A stretch of 64,000 nucleotides of DNA, from NCBI GenBank assembly GCA_019636235.1, contig JAHBXW010000016.1:1-64000 (forward strand), in the 5' to 3' direction. Below are positions 32,401 to 42,315 of the stretch, one piece after another. Made by a program: the position numbers and the translations under genes. This stretch comes from Planctomyces sp. (GTDB taxonomy: Bacteria; Planctomycetota; Planctomycetia; Planctomycetales; Planctomycetaceae). A model generated the notes under the pieces. It made no database searches. It was not told the origin of the DNA and worked only from the letters and a program-made list of their open reading frames with translations. Each line of letters opens with the position of its first letter. Position 1 is the first letter of the stretch.

Positions 32401-34536
32401 TGGACGCAGGACCAGTACTACGAAACGACGGCCTACTTCGCCCGCGTCGGGCTGGACCGCGATCCGGAAAGCGGCGACCGCAACATCGGCGGCACGGCCG
32501 TCGAGGGCGCCAAACCGCTGTATGAAGTCGTCGTCGACCGCCCGCAGGGGGAGACGGTCCATCTCCGCACCTCGGAAGTCGCGGCCCCGGAGTTCCCCTA
32601 CGAAGCCCACTATCGCGCCGGACCGGAAGCGACCCGCCGCGAGGAACTGGCCCGCTGGATCACCTCGACCGACAATCAGTACTTCGCGAAGAGTTACGTC
32701 AACCGCATCTGGGGCTACCTGCTGGGGGTCGGCCTGATCGAGCCGCTGGACGACATCCGCGCGGGCAACCCGCCGACGAATCCGGAACTGCTGGACTGGC
32801 TGACGCAGGACTTCGTGGCGCACGGGTTCGACGTGCGGCACCTGGTGCGGACGATCTGCAAATCGCGGACGTACCAGTTGTCGGTGGCGACGAACGCCTG
32901 GAATGAGGACGACGCGCAGAACTTCTCGCACGCCGTGGCCCGGCGGCTGCCGGCCGAGGTCCTGTTCGACGCCCTGCACGCCGTCACCGGCTCGCAGTCG
33001 AAGATTCCCGGAGTGGCGCCCGGAACCCGCGCCGCCGCCCTCCCCGATTCCGAGATCAGCACGCAGGACGGCTTCCTGGCGAACCTGGGACGCCCCGCCC
33101 GCGAGAGCGCCTGCGAATGCGAACGCGGCAACGACCTGCAGCTCGGGCCAATCATGGCCCTCATGAGCGGACCGACGGTGGGGGATGCCCTGTCCAACCC
33201 GGAGAACGCCATTGCCCGCCTCGTCAATGAAATCCCCGAAGACCCGCGGCTGATCGACGAGCTCAGCATGCGGATCCTCAACCGTCCGGCGACGGCGGAA
33301 GAAGTCAACGCTGCGATCGCCGCCATGCAGGCGCTCGAATCGGAACACCAGGCGCTGGAAACAGAACTCGCGCGGTACGAGCAGGAGTTCGCTCCGGTGC
33401 TGGCGGAGCGCGAGGCGCTGCGTCAGGCGTCGATCGATGCCGCGCGGCAGACGCTGGACGCCTATGCCGAGGAGATTCGCCCCCGCGAGGAAGCCGCTGA
33501 GGCGGAACGGCAGGCGAAGATCGACGCCGCACAGGCCGACCTCGCCGCCTACGAGGCGCAGCTTCCGGAACTCGTCAACGCCTATCTGACGACCATCGCC
33601 ACCCGCCAGACCGGCTGGACGCCGCTGGCCATCGATGTCGAGAAGTCGCGGAACACGACCGGCCCCGGCCGCCGCGGGCGGTTCGAAGTCCAGGACGACA
33701 AGTCGGTGTACGTCAACGGCGCCAGCAATCGCAAAGGCGAATATGTGCTCGTCTCCGAGACCGATCTGACGGGCATCACCGGCTTCAAGCTGGAAGCCCT
33801 GACGGACAGCCGGCTCCCCGGCAACGGACCGGGCCGCGCGCCCAACGGCAACTTCGTCATCACCGAGTTCGAGGTCTTCGTCGCCCCCAGAGATCGGCCG
33901 GATGAAAAGCAGAAGCTCGACCTGCACAACGGCAAGGCCACCTACACCCAGCCCGGCTTTGACATCGCCCAGGCTATCGACGGCCAGAAAGTCGAGAACG
34001 GCAACGGCTGGGCCATCCACGACCAGATGGGCAAGAGCCATGCGGCGCTGTTTGAATGTCAGGCTCCGGCCGGCCACGAAGGGGGCTCGATCCTGACGAT
34101 CCACATCGACCAGCGGTATGCCGACAACCTCCACACGCTGGGCCGGTTCCGGCTGTCCGTGAGCACGTCCGCGGCGCCGCTGGACTTCGGGACGTCGGCG
34201 GAGCTGCTGGCCGTCGCCGGAACAGCGCCCGAGGAACGCTCGCCCGAGCAGGTGCAGCTGGGGACCGACGCCTTCAAGGCCCAGGACGAGGCGTTCAAGG
34301 CGAAGACCGCGGCCGTCGCCGAAGCGCAGAAACCCCGGCCCGAGGATCCGCGGCTCATCGAGCTGCGGGCGGCTCTCGCTGCAGCGGAACTTCCGCTGCC
34401 GATGGACCCGCAGCTCGCGCGGCTCAAGCGAGCCGTCGAATTGAGCGGCGTGCAGAAGGCCTCGAGCCGGTTGACGGTCGCCCAGGACTACGCCTGGGCC
34501 CTGATCAACAGCCCGGCCTTCCTGTTCAACCGGTGA
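29413..34536 (+). CDS. Giant secreted c-type cytochrome-like / WD40 / DUF1549-DUF1553 protein
   Basis: The 1707-aa protein opens with a signal peptide (MSLRSLALTLTAVSLLAVAP, cleavage near ALRA). A planctomycete cytochrome C domain carries CQGCH at 49-53. WD40-like repeats follow at about 150-500 (SLDYSPDGTLLAIAG, SVRFSPDGTRLAVAG, GASWSPDGTKVAVGC, SYSPDGQTIAVSGG). Two Ig-like BIG2-type segments, a CNQGTCHG motif at 636-643, the DUF1549 domain with CNKCHDH at 986-992, and DUF1553 from about 1080 (YVNRIWGYLLGVGLIEPLDD) come next. About 1297-1395 is a coiled coil (Ala/Glu/Arg-rich), then a beta-rich C-terminal domain. These families are hallmark planctomycete proteins of unknown function, perhaps in polymer breakdown. 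The usual DUF1501 partner gene does not follow. GAGG precedes the ATG. Confidence 0.92.
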   Translation: MSLRSLALTLTAVSLLAVAPALRADDAEAPAGAAVSYYRQIRPILQAHCQGCHQPAKPSGDFVMTSADRLYKGGESGSTAIVPGKPDESHLLAEITPVDGAASMPQGKPPLADAEIQLIRQWISEGAVDDTPANAHQRYDSEHPPVYTRLPVVTSLDYSPDGTLLAIAGFHEVLLHHADGSGLAGRLIGVSERIESVRFSPDGTRLAVAGGLPGRLGELQIWNVADRSLELSIPVTFDTVYGASWSPDGTKVAVGCADNTVRAFDLSTAEQVFFNGAHDDWAVDTVFGVDGKHLVSVGRDMTAKLYETDTQRFVDNITSITPGALKGGLQAVARHPERNNVLLGSSDGVPRIYRLERVTTRVIGDDANLIRKFPAIPGRIFSVDFAPGGKTVAVASALDGRGWVYTYATDDDDSMSDEIKGIVQKVVGTQSAEELQKLEEYVTRGVALLTKTEFQTPAYALSYSPDGQTIAVSGGDGILRRIEASSGQVVGEFPVAEVSPASEAPPVAQQLAALAEPPLSEEQLPSGSQVVRLVAEPATVELTGPNSYAQLLISAELDSGDRVDATRLVEFDLAGAPVAAVSRSGLVTPRSGGGGTLRVSLQGQTLDVPVVVDGGDETGPVSFIEDVNPVLSKVGCNQGTCHGSKEGKNGFKLSLRGYDALFDIRSFTDDHASRRVNTASPDDSLMLLKATGAAAHVGGRLFKPEDPYYAIIREWIAQGARLDLSDAKPSSIEVYPQNPVVQLLGARQQVRVVANYPDGRKRDVTREAFIESGNADVAVSTSTGLITVLRRGEAAILARYEGAYAATTVTAMGDRTGFAWQDQPAWSEVDRLVAAKWQRLKIQPSELCNDYEFIRRVTLDLTGLPPSADEVRAFVSDPRETRIKRNELVDRLVGNDQYVEYWTNKWADLLQVNGKFLAREGATAFRGWIRNEIANNTPYDEFAYKILTASGSNRENPAASYYKVLRDPDLIMENTTHLFLAVRFNCNKCHDHPFERWTQDQYYETTAYFARVGLDRDPESGDRNIGGTAVEGAKPLYEVVVDRPQGETVHLRTSEVAAPEFPYEAHYRAGPEATRREELARWITSTDNQYFAKSYVNRIWGYLLGVGLIEPLDDIRAGNPPTNPELLDWLTQDFVAHGFDVRHLVRTICKSRTYQLSVATNAWNEDDAQNFSHAVARRLPAEVLFDALHAVTGSQSKIPGVAPGTRAAALPDSEISTQDGFLANLGRPARESACECERGNDLQLGPIMALMSGPTVGDALSNPENAIARLVNEIPEDPRLIDELSMRILNRPATAEEVNAAIAAMQALESEHQALETELARYEQEFAPVLAEREALRQASIDAARQTLDAYAEEIRPREEAAEAERQAKIDAAQADLAAYEAQLPELVNAYLTTIATRQTGWTPLAIDVEKSRNTTGPGRRGRFEVQDDKSVYVNGASNRKGEYVLVSETDLTGITGFKLEALTDSRLPGNGPGRAPNGNFVITEFEVFVAPRDRPDEKQKLDLHNGKATYTQPGFDIAQAIDGQKVENGNGWAIHDQMGKSHAALFECQAPAGHEGGSILTIHIDQRYADNLHTLGRFRLSVSTSAAPLDFGTSAELLAVAGTAPEERSPEQVQLGTDAFKAQDEAFKAKTAAVAEAQKPRPEDPRLIELRAALAAAELPLPMDPQLARLKRAVELSGVQKASSRLTVAQDYAWALINSPAFLFNR

Positions 34537-34668
34537 CGGCTGGAATCAGCCATTGAACGGGAACGTCGATGGCGCCATGCGCTAAGCGCCGCTGGCAAGA
34601 ACCGGACGCCCTTGGCGTCGGGAGCTCGCGGTCTTCGCGCGTGGTTCGCAGGCTCGCGCCCGGGCGCG

Positions 34669-34803
34669 TCACTCGCCGTAATAGCGCGAGATGAACCAGG
34701 CGATCGTCACGATCGACAGCGCCATGATGCCGAAGTCCGTGGCATCCGCCTGCTGCCAGCGGTCCAGCAGTGACGCCACTCGGAAACTCACTGCGACCAC
34801 CAT
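34669..34803 (-). CDS. Small single-pass membrane protein, 44 aa
   Basis: The product MVVAVSFRVASLLDRWQQAD...GIMALSIVTIAWFISRYYGE has a soluble N-half and one hydrophobic C-terminal helix. AAGGTG lies about six bases before the ATG at 34803; a longer 61-aa frame exists. The short length is a caution, but the helix ending in ISRYYGE and the ribosome site favour a real gene. No family is recognised. Confidence 0.5.
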   Translation of the reverse strand: MVVAVSFRVASLLDRWQQADATDFGIMALSIVTIAWFISRYYGE

Positions 34804-35084
34804 CGCCGCACCTTGTCGTTGATCTGCCCCGTCGCGGGCGCATCGCCCCTGCACTTCGCCCGATTTGCAAGAAGCGTAGCCCGGAATTGGGAGGCGCGAG
34901 GGGAATTCATCGCAAGGTCGTAGCAGATGAAACGGATTTCACCCGTCCGCGACGGACTTCCCGCGTAGCCATGGGCGTCCCACTACGCATGTCCCGCCTG
35001 CTTGACCGCCACCGGCGCCGATTGCAGCAAATGCTCCGGTCATGACGTCCGAAACGTCAGCGGCCCCGCCGCGCCTAAAGCCGC
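34804..35084. other. Intergenic stretch, no gene seen
   Basis: About 280 bases between the small membrane protein gene and the 3' end of the zinc-ribbon membrane protein gene; nothing supported. Confidence 0.45.
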
Positions 35085-36311
35085 TCACCGCCCCGACGCC
35101 CAGGCCAGCCGTCCCAGCAACCGGGCATGCATCAGGACCAGCGCCGCCGCTGTCGGACCCGCCACGAGCAGGCCCGCCGTCAATGACTGTTCCATCAGCC
35201 ACGACAGGCCCAAGCCGACGACTCCGGCCAACGCCCCGGAAATCGCCCAGAAGCCCAGCCATGCCCCCGGCCGGAAGAACAGGCTCCCCAGCACGCCCGG
35301 CGAATAAAAGTTCCACGAGCCCCCCCGTTCCAGCGCCGACACCACGACCACCGGAAACAGCAGCACGGCCGTCACGCCGAACGTCGCGGCATACGCGCCC
35401 CCCGCCAACCGGACCAGCCACGCCACGCCATGCGACAGCATCAACGTGATCGCCAGCAGGTACTGCACGTACGTCAGTTGGAGCACCCATTCCCGCCAGT
35501 TCTGATCCCCCCAACTGATGATCGTCCGGCATCCGTTCGCCGTGTCGATCAGAATCGTCAGCCAGACGGCCGCCGCGTACGACAGCGTCCAGATCGCCAC
35601 CCAGATCATCGGCAGCGCAAAGAACGCCAGAGCCATCCCCATGGCGCCGCTCGCCTGCTCGAACAGATGCAGCGTGAGCAACCCGATCACGCACAGGGCC
35701 GTCAGACCCAGGGTCAGGCCCAGCCAGCGCGACCGGACCTCGCGCTGCCAGGGAATGCTGAACGTGTCGGACAGGTACAGCCGTTTGGGAGGTTCAGGAT
35801 CGGGGTCGCGGCGGATGCTGGACTGCGCCTGCAGGAACCATTGCGAATATTCGCGGGGCCGGCGGGCCGACGTCGGGCGCAGGGGCACGGCCTCGACGAC
35901 CTCCGCCTTCCGACGGGGTTGCGATTGAGCGGCAGCGGCGCGGGCCTCGGTGCGGGAGGGAATGCGGACCGGTTCGAGACAGTCGGGACAGGACATCTGC
36001 CCCGCGTCCTTTTCGGGCGTGGCGTGGATCCGAGCGCGGCAGATCGGGCAGACGACGAGAACGACGTCGGCCGCCTTGCGCAGGCGTTCCGCGCCCGCCC
36101 GGGTCGCGGAATCGGCGAGCGCGTAACCCTCGACGTCGGGAAGGCGGACCGGCGGCGAGGGCGGCGTCTCGGAAGCTGCCGGCACGGCCACCGAGGTCTG
36201 GCAGACAGGACACTTGACGCGGCGGGGCCGCTCGTCCTGGCGCTCGTCGAGCCGGGACTGGCAGACGCGGCAGACGACCGTCACGTACCGGACCGGCGAG
36301 GAATCGCTCAT
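35085..36311 (-). CDS. Double zinc-ribbon multi-pass membrane protein
   Basis: The 408-aa protein starts MSDSSPVRYVTVVCRVCQSR. It carries two CxxC-CxxC ribbons in the N-terminal 120 residues: CRVC...CPVC at about 14-37 and CPIC...CPDC at about 88-111, of the kind planctomycetes attach to many membrane and signalling proteins. After a linker (about 120-190) six hydrophobic helices follow (TLGLTALCVIGLLTLHLF, GMALAFFALPMIWVAIWTLSYAAAVWLTIL, QYLLAITLMLSHGVAWLVRL, and later ones). This looks like a membrane protein of unknown transport or assembly function with cytoplasmic zinc ribbons. It is divergent from the alpha/beta-hydrolase-like gene. Confidence 0.8.
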   Translation of the reverse strand: MSDSSPVRYVTVVCRVCQSRLDERQDERPRRVKCPVCQTSVAVPAASETPPSPPVRLPDVEGYALADSATRAGAERLRKAADVVLVVCPICRARIHATPEKDAGQMSCPDCLEPVRIPSRTEARAAAAQSQPRRKAEVVEAVPLRPTSARRPREYSQWFLQAQSSIRRDPDPEPPKRLYLSDTFSIPWQREVRSRWLGLTLGLTALCVIGLLTLHLFEQASGAMGMALAFFALPMIWVAIWTLSYAAAVWLTILIDTANGCRTIISWGDQNWREWVLQLTYVQYLLAITLMLSHGVAWLVRLAGGAYAATFGVTAVLLFPVVVVSALERGGSWNFYSPGVLGSLFFRPGAWLGFWAISGALAGVVGLGLSWLMEQSLTAGLLVAGPTAAALVLMHARLLGRLAWASGR

Positions 36312-36577
36312 CGCGTCGGGGGACAGCGGAAGGGGGAGTCGGGCAGTCGGGGGACTGGGGGTATCTATACCACGTTTACGTGCGGCCCGAGGAAAACGTG
36401 GAAGGATTTGCGGTCTGGAAGTTGGAGAGTCGCCGGATGGGGGCCGCGCGGCGCGATCGGGAATTGATTCACCCGCCGAACGCCCGTAGATTGACAGGCA
36501 AGGCTGAAGCGGCGTTCTCGTCGCCGCGGGTTCGCTGTCGTGAATGTCCTTCGAACCGAGAAGCGAGCAGGTTGCCC

Positions 36578-37552
36578 ATGAAACTCTTCCCTCGCCCCGG
36601 AACCCGGACGCGTTGCCTGTTGGGCCTGCTGGCCGGGCTGGCCGTCGTGGGCGCCGGTCTGAATCCAGCCGCCGCCCAGGACGACGCCACGCCCCGCCTG
36701 GACTCGGTCCGCACGGCCGACGGCCATGCGATCCAGTACACCTACTATCCGGCGATCGGCTCCCAGAATCCCGCCGGCCTGCAGAACGCGCCCGTCGTGG
36801 TGCTGCTGCACGGAGATGACCAGGGCCGCGTCCTGTGGGACAACGGCTCGGTGCTCCGCGGCACGAACATCACCTTCCCGGTGATGCTGCAGAACAACGG
36901 CTACGCGGTGTTCACGGTGGATCTCCGCAAGCACGGGGAAAGCCGCCTGGGGGGCGAGCAGGTCAATATCCGCCCCCAGGACTGGGAGGCGATGGCCGCG
37001 ATCGACCTCGTTGCCATCAAGCAGAAAATCTTTGAAGAGCATCAGGCGCAGCAGCTCAATATGAACAAGCTGGCGATCGTCGCCGTTGGCCCGACCGCGC
37101 CGGTCGCCGCGGCCTTCGCCGTCAACGACTGGCAGTTGCCCCCCTACGACGACGCTCCCGTCGTGCAGAACAAAACCCCCCGCGGCCAGGACGTGCGGGC
37201 GCTGGTGATGGTCTCGCCCGACAGCGGAGCCGGCCGTCTGTCCACCGCGAGGACGATCACGTTCCTCCGCGGCCCACAACTGGGCGTCGCGATGCTGGTC
37301 CTCGTCGGGGCGCAGGACCCTCAGGACAAGGGGCAGGCCACCAAGGTGTACGATCTGATGGCCGCCGGCCAGCGACGCAACGACCCGCAGCGAGTCTATA
37401 TGCTCACGCCCAACCTCAAGGACCGCGGGCTGGGGCTGTTCGGCAAGCTGACCGACCAGGTCGAGGAGCCGACCCTCAACTTCCTGAATCGGCACGTCAA
37501 GGAGTACGACAGCCCGTGGCGCGATCGGCGGAACAAGGTCACGGGCAGGTAA
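36578..37552 (+). CDS. Secreted alpha/beta-hydrolase-fold protein, nucleophile apparently lost
   Basis: The 324-aa protein starts MKLFPRPGTRTRCLLGLLAG with a signal peptide ending near AAAQ. The fold is recognisable: APVVVLLHGDDQGRVLW (oxyanion HG), YAVFTVDLRKHGESRLGG (the DxRxHGxS strand), then LAIVAVGPTAPVAAAFA where a GxSxG nucleophile elbow should be. The serine is replaced (VGPTAP), so a standard catalytic triad is absent. The late strand VLVGAQDPQDKG may still hold the Asp. It is probably a non-catalytic or altered member. It is followed after 3 bases by the GT2 gene and likely shares its transcript. Confidence 0.78.
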   Translation: MKLFPRPGTRTRCLLGLLAGLAVVGAGLNPAAAQDDATPRLDSVRTADGHAIQYTYYPAIGSQNPAGLQNAPVVVLLHGDDQGRVLWDNGSVLRGTNITFPVMLQNNGYAVFTVDLRKHGESRLGGEQVNIRPQDWEAMAAIDLVAIKQKIFEEHQAQQLNMNKLAIVAVGPTAPVAAAFAVNDWQLPPYDDAPVVQNKTPRGQDVRALVMVSPDSGAGRLSTARTITFLRGPQLGVAMLVLVGAQDPQDKGQATKVYDLMAAGQRRNDPQRVYMLTPNLKDRGLGLFGKLTDQVEEPTLNFLNRHVKEYDSPWRDRRNKVTGR

Positions 37553-37555
37553 TTC

Positions 37556-38287
37556 GTGGCCGACGCAACTGAAGAGTCCTCCGCGTCCCGCGTGCTGGTC
37601 TCGCTGTGCACCTACAACGAACGCGGAAACGTCGTCTCGCTGATCCCGGAGATCCTGCGGCTGCTGCCGGACGCGAACATCGTCGTCATTGACGACAATT
37701 CCCCCGACGGCACGGGCCAGGCCGTCGAGGAACTGCGGGCGTCCGACCCCCGCGTGCATCTCGTCAGCCGGCCCGGCAAGCTGGGGCTGGGGACGGCGAC
37801 AATCGCCGCCTTCCGGTTCGCCATTGCCGGCGGTTACGACTTTCTGCTGAATCTGGATGCGGACTTCTCGCACCCCCCGCGGCACATTCCGGAACTGCTC
37901 CGGGCGGCAGCGGACGCGGACGTCGTCATCGGCTCGCGCTACGTCCCGGGAGGGGCGACGCCTGGCTGGAGCTGGCGTCGGCGGTTCATGAGCTGGTGCA
38001 TCAACACCTATTCGCGGCTGATGCTGGGGCTGCGGCTGAGGGATTTGAGCGGGGCGTTCCGGTGCTACCGCGTCTCGCGGCTGCGGCAACTGGATCTCGA
38101 CCGGATCCGGGCCCGGGGCTATGCGGTTCAGGAGGAGATTCTGTACCGCTGCAAACGGATCGGTTGCACGTTCGTGGAGACGCCGATCACTTTTGAGGAG
38201 CGGCGTTACGGCACGACGAAGATCAACGCCCGCGAAGCGGCAGCGGCGCTGTGGACGCTGGCCCGTCTGCCGTGGGAGCGCGGCTGA
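37556..38287 (+). CDS. Glycosyltransferase family 2, polyprenol-phosphate mannosyltransferase-like
   Basis: The 243-aa protein starts at a GTG three bases after the previous TAA. The GT2 features are LVSLCTYNERGNVVSLIPEI, IVVIDDNSPDGTGQAVEEL (nucleotide site), and LLNLDADFSHPPRHIPELL with the DxD-like D-A-D. GSRYVPGGATPGW and RDLSGAFRCYR are typical of the dolichyl-phosphate mannose synthase group (DPM1-like). It lacks C-terminal membrane helices, as in soluble DPM1-type enzymes. It would transfer a hexose from GDP/UDP to a polyprenyl phosphate, feeding GT-C transferases such as the one at 24788-27163. Confidence 0.9.
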   Translation: MADATEESSASRVLVSLCTYNERGNVVSLIPEILRLLPDANIVVIDDNSPDGTGQAVEELRASDPRVHLVSRPGKLGLGTATIAAFRFAIAGGYDFLLNLDADFSHPPRHIPELLRAAADADVVIGSRYVPGGATPGWSWRRRFMSWCINTYSRLMLGLRLRDLSGAFRCYRVSRLRQLDLDRIRARGYAVQEEILYRCKRIGCTFVETPITFEERRYGTTKINAREAAAALWTLARLPWERG

Positions 38288-38441
38288 TCCGGGGCCGGCG
38301 CGTGCCGCTTCCGAACCTCGGGAATTCCCGATTGCCCGCCTCGGCGCCCCGTATGATATCATCGGAAATTCCGGGGCGGCGACGCTCAGCGCACGCCCCG
38401 CGAACGCGAGAGAACCGCACGACCGGCAGGGAAGGACTGGA

Positions 38442-40052
<1,611 letters not shown>

Positions 40053-40195
40053 CGATTTCCGTCGCTGCCGCCCCGCCCCGTTCCCGCCCCCCTGCCCCGC
40101 CTCCTCCGCCGGCCTCCCCCCGCGTTCTTGATTCCCGAACACGTCCGTGGTGCAATCTGATTCTGCCCGAGGCGCTCTCCTCCGAGACGACTGAC

Positions 40196-40933
40196 GTGAC
40201 CAAACCCAAACTTGAGAGTTCTCAACGGGCCGCCCGCGCGGCCAAACGCCGGTTTGCTGGCTTTCCGGCGATGAAGCAGTTGAGTTCGCAGACGTATCGC
40301 GACCGCATTCGCTCACTGTATGACGGCCCCGCCGGCTCGGTGCTGGCGCTGGCCAGCCTCGTGTCGCTGCACATGCCGCTGGTGGGTCGCATGTTCAAGG
40401 CCCGCAAGCCCGACGTCTCGCAGGTGCGGTCGGTGCTGGACATCGGCTCGGGCGCCGGGCAGATCCTCGGCCATCTGGTCAAGTTCGTGCCGGCCGACGC
40501 CGTCATCGTCGGCTGCGACCTGTCGCATCAGATGCTGTGCCGCGCCCGGAAACGGCTCCGCAGCCCCCGCCCGCTGTATATCGCGGCCGACATGACGCAT
40601 CTCCCGTTCGCCGAGGCGGCTTTCGACCTCGTGACGTGCGGCTACGTGCTGGAGCATCTGCAGGACCCCATGCCGGGCCTGCGCGAGTTTCACCGCGTCC
40701 TCAAGCCGGGCGGCAAGCTGTTCCTCCTGGCGACGGAGGACACCGTCCCCGGCCTGCTCACCAGCCGCACCTGGAAGTGCCGCACTTACAGCCGCGCTGA
40801 ACTGGAAGCGGCCTGCGTCGAAGCCGGGCTCCCCTGGCGCACCCAGTTGTGGCTGACCCCCGTCCACCGGTTCTTCAAACTCGGCGGCATCCTGTTCGAA
40901 GCCGAGAAACGCGCTGCCGCCGCCGTCAACTGA
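40196..40933 (+). CDS. SAM-dependent class I methyltransferase
   Basis: The product is 245 aa from the GTG at 40196, or 220 aa from the ATG at 40271 (MKQLSSQTYRDRI). Motif I is VLDIGSGAGQILG, motif II has VIVGCDLSHQM, motif III ADMTHLPFAEAAFDLV, and post-III CGYVLEHLQDPMPGL with FHRVLKPGGKLFLLA. This is the UbiE/COQ5-like type-11 methyltransferase pattern. The substrate is probably a lipid or quinone-like small molecule. It lies directly upstream of an EboE-like gene, and methyltransferases are typical of ebo neighbourhoods, but the other ebo genes are absent here. Confidence 0.87.
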   Translation: MTKPKLESSQRAARAAKRRFAGFPAMKQLSSQTYRDRIRSLYDGPAGSVLALASLVSLHMPLVGRMFKARKPDVSQVRSVLDIGSGAGQILGHLVKFVPADAVIVGCDLSHQMLCRARKRLRSPRPLYIAADMTHLPFAEAAFDLVTCGYVLEHLQDPMPGLREFHRVLKPGGKLFLLATEDTVPGLLTSRTWKCRTYSRAELEAACVEAGLPWRTQLWLTPVHRFFKLGGILFEAEKRAAAAVN

Positions 40934-41028
40934 CGCGCCGCGATCCGCCCTCCCGGCCGCGCCTCGCGCCGTCCGACGTCCGCCTTCCAATCTCCCGCGG
41001 CTTCAGCCCGCCGGCCGTGTTTCCCCTC

Positions 41029-42219
41029 ATGTCGCTCAGCACGCTTCCGCTCAGCTATTGCACGAACGTCCATCCCGCTCGAACGCTGGACGACGTCCTG
41101 AACGGGCTGCGGGACTACACGGGGGCGATTCGTGACGCGGCCGGACAGCCCGTCGCCGCGGGCCTCTGGTTGGCGCGATCGGTCGTCGAGGAGTGCGTCA
41201 CATCGTCCGCGTCGCAGGGCTCGCGTCCCGGGCAGCGCGTCGAGGAACTCCGTCGACAGCTCGCCGAGCTGGAGTTGACGTGTTACACGCTGAACGCCTT
41301 CCCCTACGGCGATTTCCACGAGGAGCGCGTCAAGGATCAGGTGTATGTCCCCGACTGGTCGACGCCGGAGCGAGCCGACTACACGACCGACTGCGCCGCG
41401 ATTCTTGCCGCGCTGCTGCCCGACGGCTGCGACGGCAGCCTGTCCACATTGCCGTTGGGCTTCAAGGGGCATCCGCACGACGCCGAGTTCGAGGGCCGCT
41501 GCATCGACACCCTGTTGGGCGTCGCTGACGCTCTGGACAGCCTGCATGATGAAACCGGCCGCTGCGTGCGGCTGGCGATCGAGCCGGAGCCGTTCTGCCT
41601 GCTGGAGACGACGAGCGAAACACTGGCGTTCTTCCGAAAGCTGTACGATCGGGCCGAGCAGGCGGGCCAGGGGGACGTTGTGCGCCGGCATCTGGGCGTC
41701 TGCTTCGACGTCTGCCACCAGGCGGTCGAGTTCGAGGACGTCGCGGAGTCGATTCGCCGGCTGACGTCGACAGGCATTCGGATCAACAAGCTGCACATCA
41801 CCTGTGCGCTGCACCTGGCGACGCCGGCGGAGGCCGCGCTGCGCGAGGAGCTGGCCGCCTTCGTGGAACCGCGGTACCTGCACCAGACGCTGGCGCGGAC
41901 CCGGCAGGGGATCGTGGTGCGTCGGGTCGATCTGGATCGCGACCTGTGCAAGGCGCCTCCCGCGGCGTTCCGGGACGCGGCCGCGTGGCGAATCCATTTT
42001 CATGTTCCGGTGCATCGCGAGCACATCGGCGGACTGGGGACGACGCAGGCCGACCTGAAGGCCGCGCTGGCCGCCGTCGCGGCGCTCGACTATGCGCCGC
42101 ACCTGGAAGTGGAGACCTACACCTGGGGCGTGCTTCCCGGGGAGCGTCCGAAGTCGCTGGTGGAGGGCATCGCCGCGGAGATGCGGGCCGTCCACGGCTG
42201 GCTGGCGGAACTTCGCTGA
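41029..42219 (+). CDS. EboE-like metabolite-traffic TIM-barrel protein
   Basis: The 396-aa product starts MSLSTLPLSYCTNVHPARTLDDVLNGLRD. The CTN.H opening, CYTLNAFPYGDFHEERVKDQVY, LPLGFKG, RLAIEPEPFCLLET and LGVCFDVCHQAVEFED, INKLHIT and WRIHFHVPVHREHIG match the EboE family, a TIM-barrel xylose-isomerase-like group. EboE belongs to an operon proposed to move or modify isoprenoid-related precursors to the periplasm. The assignment rests on the pattern, not on a search. Met/His/Asp/Glu residues lie where the barrel's metal site would be. It follows the methyltransferase gene after 95 bases. Confidence 0.65.
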   Translation: MSLSTLPLSYCTNVHPARTLDDVLNGLRDYTGAIRDAAGQPVAAGLWLARSVVEECVTSSASQGSRPGQRVEELRRQLAELELTCYTLNAFPYGDFHEERVKDQVYVPDWSTPERADYTTDCAAILAALLPDGCDGSLSTLPLGFKGHPHDAEFEGRCIDTLLGVADALDSLHDETGRCVRLAIEPEPFCLLETTSETLAFFRKLYDRAEQAGQGDVVRRHLGVCFDVCHQAVEFEDVAESIRRLTSTGIRINKLHITCALHLATPAEAALREELAAFVEPRYLHQTLARTRQGIVVRRVDLDRDLCKAPPAAFRDAAAWRIHFHVPVHREHIGGLGTTQADLKAALAAVAALDYAPHLEVETYTWGVLPGERPKSLVEGIAAEMRAVHGWLAELR

Positions 42220-42315
42220 TCCCGGTTCAAATCGCGGCCGCGCCGTTCGGCGCTTTGAGAATCGATGCGTCCGGGCCCACGACGCCGGAGCGCCGACATG
42301 GCCTCCCGCAGATGC

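Noticed and set aside
29416-34134. Long minus-strand frames opposite the cytochrome/WD40 gene
   Set aside because: Arg/His/Asp-rich antisense shadows caused by high GC.
34540-34553. Hairpin GGCTG-GAAT-CAGCC after the cytochrome/WD40 gene as terminator
   Set aside because: The stem is only 5 bp and no T-run follows.
42228-42248. tRNA T-arm-like sequence (GGTTCAAATC)
   Set aside because: The flanking bases do not pair as a T-stem and no acceptor, D or anticodon arms are present.
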